A DNA stretch of 8,761 bases. It comes from Bacteroidota bacterium (GTDB lineage Bacteria > Bacteroidota > Bacteroidia > Chitinophagales > UBA2359). Of this stretch, positions 6,722 to 8,761 are shown one piece after another. A program made the position numbers and the translations under genes. The DNA is taken from the NCBI GenBank assembly GCA_020627525.1, contig JAHDGP010000180.1:1-8761 (forward strand), given 5' to 3'. The notes under the pieces were generated by a model. The model saw only the letters and a program-made list of their open reading frames with translations. It was not told the origin of the DNA and searched no databases. Position 1 is the stretch's first letter; each line of letters opens with the position of its first letter.

Positions 6722-8440
6722 ATGAAATATTTTACTTTTAGCGTAGTTGCAATATTATGCTTTTTAAATCTGTTTGCACAAGGGCATAAAACAGAGCTAA
6801 TTGAATTGAAATTGGATTCAATCCAAAAGTATACTTTTAATTCGGAGTCCAGGCAATTTGAGCAATCAGGACTGGCGAGTTATGAGTACAATTTTGAAGA
6901 CCATTCTCAAAAAACCACTACTACTAGTTTGTCACTAAATGATGCACAGAGAAACTTAAAGCATATTTACAGCTATGATGGGTCGGGTAATTTGCTTTCT
7001 GATAGTCTGTATAGATTTGCAAATGATGCCTGGTACTTATCAGAAGTACGAAGAGTAGATAACAACAGTACAGAAGGTGTGTTTGTTGACACTATATTTT
7101 ACATTCAGAGTACATCTGTTGATTCTAATATTGGATATAAAGTGAGTATTAGAACAATAGAGAATTTTCGTTTAATAAATAAAGATGTATTTTTATTTTA
7201 CAAGGATTCAAATGAATATAAAATTTGGGAATCTACAACAAGAAATTATAGTGAAATGTTTAGCTTTTTAAGGAAACAAATTATTACCAGATATTGGGAT
7301 TCAGGTGAGCCGTATATTTATGGACAAACCATAAATTTGTTTAATGAAAATGGTTACTTAACAGAAGGTACATCAATGTACTATAATGAGCTAAATAATG
7401 AATTAGAAAAATTTAGTTATGTCAGGAATGAATATGATGTAAGTAATAGATTGATTGCTGTGGAAAATCTTTCAGAGTGGGATGAGGAATTTAATGATTG
7501 GAGTTTTGGTAACAGAACTGAATATGAATACAATGAAAATGACCAAAAAATAGTGACAAAAGATTTGTTTCGAGAATTTTCTGATGAGGCGGAATATCAT
7601 TGGAGGTATACCTATAAACAATCATACAAGTTTAATGAATTTGGCAACAGAGTTGAAATGACAATCGCTTATTATGATTCTAATATAGAAAGCTGGGTTT
7701 CTTCGCTTGAAAATTTTTATACTTATGTTAATGATACTGTTTTAAGTAATATTGTTACTGATTATTTCAATCCTACCATACCAGATTCCGCTCAAGAAAG
7801 GTCTGTTAGAGATTATTTTTATAATGATTTTGGAAAAACTAGTAAAATAAATATTAGTACAATAAAAGATTCTTTAAAAACACTTATTGGATATTATTCT
7901 TATGGATATGATGATGGAGGAGTTCGAATAAAAGATTGTTATTATGATTTGAAGTCTGTTGCTGACTCTGTAGTCATAACTAAACGCAATGAAACAATTA
8001 TAGACGATAATTATAATAAGGAGAATATTTTTATGCCGTACAATATTGCTTTCAGTTCTTGGCAATCCAACTTTAAGGCGGATAGTTTAATTAAATTGAG
8101 TGTCAGTTATGTAATAGATCCAACAGACCCTAGCTATATCAATTCCTCTATTTATAAATACTTCTACTCAGATTATGACGGTCCACAAACTTCAATTTCT
8201 GAAATTCCTCAAGAGATGAATGCGAAATTGTTTCCAAACCCAGCATCAGATTTTATAACGATAGATTTTAAAGCTGAAAATGGACTATTGCATTTATACA
8301 ATTTAAATGGAAAGTTGGTTTTTGTAGATAACATAACCCAAAATCAAAAAATGAATTTAAGCCATATTTTACCAGGAGTCTATATTTATAAATTAATTTT
8401 AGAAGATGGTGAAAAAGCCGGCAAGATTGTGATTGAATAA
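6722..8440 (+). CDS. Secreted protein with YD-like repeats and T9SS type A sorting domain
   Basis: A 572-residue exported protein. Residues 1-19 form a Sec signal peptide (MKYFTF, then a hydrophobic core ending LNLFA) with likely cleavage before Q20. The body (about 25-485) is rich in Tyr, Asn, Asp and Ser and contains degenerate units such as YSYDGSGNLL, YEYNENDQKI, YKFNEFGNRV and YGYDDGG, often following a Trp-containing stretch (NDAWYL, NDWSFG, IESWVS). These resemble loosely the YD/RHS-type beta repeats and suggest a beta-rich elongated structure. The last 75 or so residues form a T9SS type A sorting domain: KLFPNPASDFITID with PNP at 505-507, then LYNLNGKLV and LPGVYIYKLILEDG, ending KIVIE. 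The protein should cross the outer membrane through T9SS and be released or attached. It begins 63 nt after the DUF255 gene with no clear promoter of its own. Adhesion or surface function is plausible, and no enzyme motif is visible. Confidence 0.88.
   Translation: MKYFTFSVVAILCFLNLFAQGHKTELIELKLDSIQKYTFNSESRQFEQSGLASYEYNFEDHSQKTTTTSLSLNDAQRNLKHIYSYDGSGNLLSDSLYRFANDAWYLSEVRRVDNNSTEGVFVDTIFYIQSTSVDSNIGYKVSIRTIENFRLINKDVFLFYKDSNEYKIWESTTRNYSEMFSFLRKQIITRYWDSGEPYIYGQTINLFNENGYLTEGTSMYYNELNNELEKFSYVRNEYDVSNRLIAVENLSEWDEEFNDWSFGNRTEYEYNENDQKIVTKDLFREFSDEAEYHWRYTYKQSYKFNEFGNRVEMTIAYYDSNIESWVSSLENFYTYVNDTVLSNIVTDYFNPTIPDSAQERSVRDYFYNDFGKTSKINISTIKDSLKTLIGYYSYGYDDGGVRIKDCYYDLKSVADSVVITKRNETIIDDNYNKENIFMPYNIAFSSWQSNFKADSLIKLSVSYVIDPTDPSYINSSIYKYFYSDYDGPQTSISEIPQEMNAKLFPNPASDFITIDFKAENGLLHLYNLNGKLVFVDNITQNQKMNLSHILPGVYIYKLILEDGEKAGKIVIE
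8222..8437 (+). other. T9SS type A C-terminal sorting domain (protein region)
   Basis: Codons 501-572 encode the conserved pattern FPNPASD, then a core LHLYNLNGKLV, then LPGVYIYKL and a basic end GKIVIE. This domain is the export and processing signal recognised by the type IX secretion system, which is found only in Bacteroidota and relatives, and it is the strongest taxonomic marker in the window. Confidence 0.9.
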
Positions 8441-8505
8441 CTATTTAATATACAAACACTCAGCAATATCACACCTTGCCTTTTCAAAAATAAAGAATTT
8501 ATGAA

Positions 8506-8754
8506 CTACAAATCAAAAGTCGTAGAGGTACGCTCTTTGTGCAATCGAAAACCTCTTTGTTTATCTTTATAATTTAGATAAATAATATTCGATTGATCTT
8601 TAATTTCATTAATCAAACAAGTGCTGCTAATTGTCATGTTTTTCATTTTAGATTCAACGGAGTCAAAGTCGACACTTATCGTATAGTGTTCTGTATCTTT
8701 TGATATTTCACAAATACTGTAAGGTAAATTTTTATTGTTTACGCTTATACGCAT
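8506..8754 (-). CDS. Small hypothetical protein, possibly 5'-truncated by the window edge
   Basis: An open frame of 82 codons on the minus strand from ATG at 8754 to TAG at 8506, not opposed by a competing + strand gene. The frame remains open from this ATG to the right edge (AAC, AGG), so the true start may lie outside the window. The product has alternating polar and hydrophobic residues (HYTISVDFDSVES, NIIYLNYKDKQRGFRL), suggesting a small beta-rich soluble protein. It has no signal peptide, no membrane helix and a single cysteine. I do not recognise a family. In DNA this AT-rich, 82 codons without a stop argue for a real gene, but not decisively. It is convergent with the T9SS protein gene, with 65 nt between the stops and no clear hairpin terminator there. 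Confidence 0.5.
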   Translation of the reverse strand: MRISVNNKNLPYSICEISKDTEHYTISVDFDSVESKMKNMTISSTCLINEIKDQSNIIYLNYKDKQRGFRLHKERTSTTFDL

Positions 8755-8761
8755 CCTGTTT

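Overview
The window looks like a chromosomal segment of a member of the Bacteroidota, probably a marine or freshwater Flavobacteriia- or Cytophagia-like lineage. Four things support this: strongly AT-rich DNA; a Bacteroidota-type promoter (TTTG, 22 nt, TATCTTTG) ahead of the first gene; no clear Shine-Dalgarno sites before the genes; and a secreted protein ending in a type IX secretion (T9SS) type A sorting domain. The exact genus cannot be read from the sequence.

Layout. Bases 1-216 are non-coding and hold a candidate promoter/operator region for the first gene. Bases 217-4297 carry four tightly packed + strand genes: two related family-4-like glycosyltransferases overlapping by ATGA, then the bifunctional riboflavin enzyme ribBA (25-nt gap), then a small retropepsin-like aspartic protease (13-nt gap). 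The spacing suggests one transcript, although sugar transfer, riboflavin synthesis and proteolysis share no obvious pathway. Bases 4298-4528 are a gap holding several compact hairpins, two of them enclosed by a long-range stem to form a cloverleaf; this looks like a dispersed palindromic repeat. Bases 4529-6658 encode a DUF255/YyaL (SPATA20-like) thioredoxin-fold protein that here carries a lipoprotein signal. Bases 6722-8440 encode a T9SS-exported protein with degenerate tyrosine-rich YD-like repeats. A short minus-strand reading frame (8506-8754), possibly continuing past the right edge, ends convergent with it.

How the genes fit together. The glycosyltransferase pair probably adds successive sugars to a surface polysaccharide or glycolipid. 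ribBA performs the two entry reactions of riboflavin synthesis. The last two large genes encode cell-envelope or exported products. Most of the window is ordinary core or accessory chromosome. The least explained elements are the structured repeat at 4354-4467, the protease next to ribBA, the lipoprotein form of the DUF255 protein, and the nearly leaderless start of the first gene with its 22-nt-spaced direct repeat. I found no strong sign of a complete new multi-gene system.
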